Assembly (NCBI RefSeq): GCF_004794105.1
Contig: NZ_SRYR01000002.1
Span: 289,478-353,477, forward strand
Source of the DNA: Clostridium sartagoforme
GTDB taxonomy: Bacteria > Bacillota > Clostridia > Clostridiales > Clostridiaceae
Length of the DNA stretch: 64,000 nucleotides
Reading direction: 5' to 3'
Below are positions 63,001 to 64,000 of this stretch, piece after piece. The notes beneath the pieces are model-generated. The model saw only the letters and a list, made by a program, of their open reading frames with translations. It was not told the DNA's origin and did no database searches. The stretch's first letter is position 1. Every line of letters starts with the position of its first letter. Made by a program: the position numbers and the translations under genes.

Positions 63001-64000
63001 ATGAAGAAGAGAATAACGAGATAAGAAAAAATATATCAAGTTTAGAGAAGGATTTTGGTATCCAAGATAATAATGGATGGAGTTTTGGATATGGAACAAG
63101 TAGTAAAGATTTTGCTAAAGCTATAGAATACATCGAAGATGAAGGTAAGTATTGTCAACCAGGACTAGATGGATTAGAAATTAAGAAGGATTTTGTACAA
63201 CCAGCTGTAGATATGGGAGCTATATATAGATGGATTGTTGGTGAAAATGGAAAGATTGACTTAGCAGGTAATTATACAAAGTTCAAGCATGCAGATGGAA
63301 ATCCTAATTGGCCAGATGGAGTAAAATTAACAATTTATCATAATAATAAGATCTTAAAAGAAAAAGCTGTATCTGTAAGTAATGAGAATGATATTGTTGA
63401 AGATATAGATATAAAAGCTTTAGATGTTAAAAAAGGTGATAAGATTTACTTCATAATAACAGCTAATGAAAACAATGCTTGGGATGGAGGAAGATTGTCA
63501 GTAGAAATTTATCCAACATTAAAAAACGATAATAGTTCTGAAGAAAACAAAGAAGATAGTGAAGTTGATAATGAAGAGGTAAGAGAAAATACAGCAAATT
63601 TAAAGAATGATTTTGGTGTACAAGGGAATAACGGATGGAACTTTGGAATTGGAACAAGCTGTCATGATTTTAAACAAGATATAGGATATAATGAAGCAGA
63701 TGGTAAGTATGAGCAACCAGGACTAGGTGGGTTAGAAATTAAGAATGATTTTGTACAACCAGCTGAAGCTAAGGGAGCTATATACAGATGGACAGTTGGT
63801 AAAGATGGAAAGATTGACTTAACAGGTAATTATACAAAGTTCAAGCATGCAGATGGAAATCCTAATTGGCCAGATGGAGTAAAATTAACAATTTACCATA
63901 ATGATAAGATCTTAAAAGAAAAAGCTGTATCTGTAAGCAATGAAAATGATATTGTTGAAGATATAGATATAAAAGCTTTAGATGTTAAAAAAGGTGATAA
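60096..64000 (+). CDS. Very large cell-surface repeat protein (3' end outside window)
   Basis: GTG after AGGGGGATG opens a frame with no stop to the window end, at least 1,301 codons. A basic N-terminus and one membrane segment (about 25-46, LVITSILACIFLITGIIVKI) export or anchor it. Then come repeats of 178-186 residues, each with DFGxQGNNGW, GLEIKKDFI(H/Q)P, a KW-type strand, NWPDGVK.TVYHNNK and VKKGDKIYFIITAN. DFG motifs begin at residues 89, 268, 447, 625, 804, 986 and 1172, so six full units and part of a seventh are visible. The repeats look like beta-sandwich carbohydrate-binding domains; with the GH32 gene before it, fructan binding or a C-terminal GH32 domain beyond the window is likely, but not seen. 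Confidence 0.8.
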   Translation, partial: METTINNEELEHKNKNKKEPFNKRKKLVITSILACIFLITGIIVKIFSGSNKVMLLENRRPVGMMKAVVEDDGFVDTPGRVNMAFNVGDFGPQGSNGWLYKKGDPSDPETATKLKFIEKEEKYIDYSIKGIEIKKDFIHTGEDTAPILEWRVAQDGIVNVQATYVKSVNGDKNPSFPDGVTLNVYHEDKVIANKKVDIEVDRENIAEIEIKDVEVKKGESIYFVVDPNKNNAYDGGILYATITDPKLASEDIGVDTTRQDNNANSIDDFGSQGNNGWYYQSGTTPEDARYVSTFKETVYLDNTTPSLEIQKDFIHPGVNRGAILKWVAYHNSNIDVKLNYTKFEQHDGNPSWPDGVKIRVYHNNDLLTEEIVDVFENGDNEYSFKLKDMSIKEGEELYFVVLSNENGAWDGGKLEVNIKDKSAMQNENNTAIPNDHLRTNNASTVKDFGTQGNNGWFYQFGEGDNPFDAENIRKYEKDEKYYNDRGLEIKKDFIQPGDKESAIVKWKVAKDGNVKIIANYTKFIDNDPNPYWADGTNVTLYHNNKAIKSKNFEANRVRDIFEDMSIDKLNVKKGDYITLVVNGKKNNAYDGGSYTVTIKDLDNPLVDTTIKDNNSGKNIASNAKDFGAQGNNGWYYLCGNTPDNLRVIDEYDDSDEKYFSSSAPGLEIKKDFIHPSLENGAALQWIAALDGNIDILGEYVKFKHEDSNVNYPDGTTIKVYINNKIILDKKVTVDNIKDNVIPLLMQNIKVNKGDKVSFIVTANGNTSFDGGRINVNIQPSINNSGDKEENNDAVRKNIASLEKDFGIQDNNGWSFGYGTNSEDFAKVIGYSEDEGKYYQPGLDGLEIKKDFVQPAVDKGAIYRWIVGEDGKIDLKGKYTKFTHADENVNWPDGVKLTVYHNNKVLQENVVSVSTDKENIRNIDVKALDVKKGDKIYFIITANKNNAWDGGRLSVNIYPTLNNDNSSEDNEEENNEIRKNISSLEKDFGIQDNNGWSFGYGTSSKDFAKAIEYIEDEGKYCQPGLDGLEIKKDFVQPAVDMGAIYRWIVGENGKIDLAGNYTKFKHADGNPNWPDGVKLTIYHNNKILKEKAVSVSNENDIVEDIDIKALDVKKGDKIYFIITANENNAWDGGRLSVEIYPTLKNDNSSEENKEDSEVDNEEVRENTANLKNDFGVQGNNGWNFGIGTSCHDFKQDIGYNEADGKYEQPGLGGLEIKNDFVQPAEAKGAIYRWTVGKDGKIDLTGNYTKFKHADGNPNWPDGVKLTIYHNDKILKEKAVSVSNENDIVEDIDIKALDVKKGD

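Noticed and set aside
62905..63657. Minus-strand frames at 62905-63099 and 63463-63657
   Set aside because: They repeat with the coding repeats of the surface protein on the other strand and are shadows of it.
60352..64000. Repeats at the window end considered as a CRISPR array
   Set aside because: The period is about 540 bases, in frame, and codes for protein repeats; there are no short direct repeats with unique spacers.

Overview
The window looks like chromosomal DNA of a low-GC, spore-forming Firmicute, most likely Clostridium sensu stricto. This rests on very A+T-rich codon use, strong GGAGG ribosome sites, frequent GTG/TTG starts, a T-box ahead of gltX, a CotA-like multicopper oxidase, and a GshAB fusion of the kind found in some clostridia. 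Almost every gene is on the + strand; the exceptions are an XRE regulator, alr and a GH3 hydrolase. I see no rRNA, tRNA or CRISPR array.

Layout. 1-12050: the end of an ABC exporter, YgiQ, a small (p)ppGpp synthetase, two related membrane-anchored coiled-coil proteins, Cfa, then an ArsR - MATE - GshAB cluster behind a clear promoter/operator. 12234-32401: an M42 aminopeptidase gene split in two by a mobile element of about 19 kb. 32561-54404: ordinary chromosome (DedA, multicopper oxidase, HAD phosphatases, DbpA-like helicase, AsnB, CorA-like transporter, ClbS/DfsB-like protein, Alr with a divergent MocR regulator, a pentapeptide/channel-like protein, an OpuB-type betaine transporter, DUF2975/YozG/DUF4173 genes, GH3 hydrolase). 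54540-57200: a T-box leader that carries an inserted repeat, then gltX and a small winged-helix protein. 57308-64000: a LacI regulator, a GH32 lipoprotein and a very large repeat protein that runs off the window; together these look like a regulated fructan-use locus.

The mobile element (about 13009-32137) is the most interesting part. It begins with a four-gene operon: a tyrosine recombinase, a 927-residue divergent recombinase-like protein, a second tyrosine recombinase and a coiled-coil accessory protein. This resembles the Tn554 tnpA/B/C plan in enlarged form. Its cargo is an XRE regulator facing a GHKL ATPase with a nuclease-like tail, a decayed ACR3 arsenite-efflux gene, an unrecognised 428-residue protein next to a HEPN-motif protein, a complete M42 aminopeptidase, an AAA+ ATPase/subtilisin-like protease pair (IetAS type), and a decayed gene at the right end. 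The M42 gene it carries is a diverged, full-length homologue of the gene it destroys, so the element appears to supply a replacement for its own target.

Outside the element the genome carries several small dispersed repeats. One family has GCTGTCGCACAATG-like ends, and one copy interrupts the gltX T-box. A second, strongly structured repeat of about 143 bp occurs twice, after two membrane-protein genes. A pair of imperfect direct repeats of about 110 bp flanks the multicopper oxidase gene.
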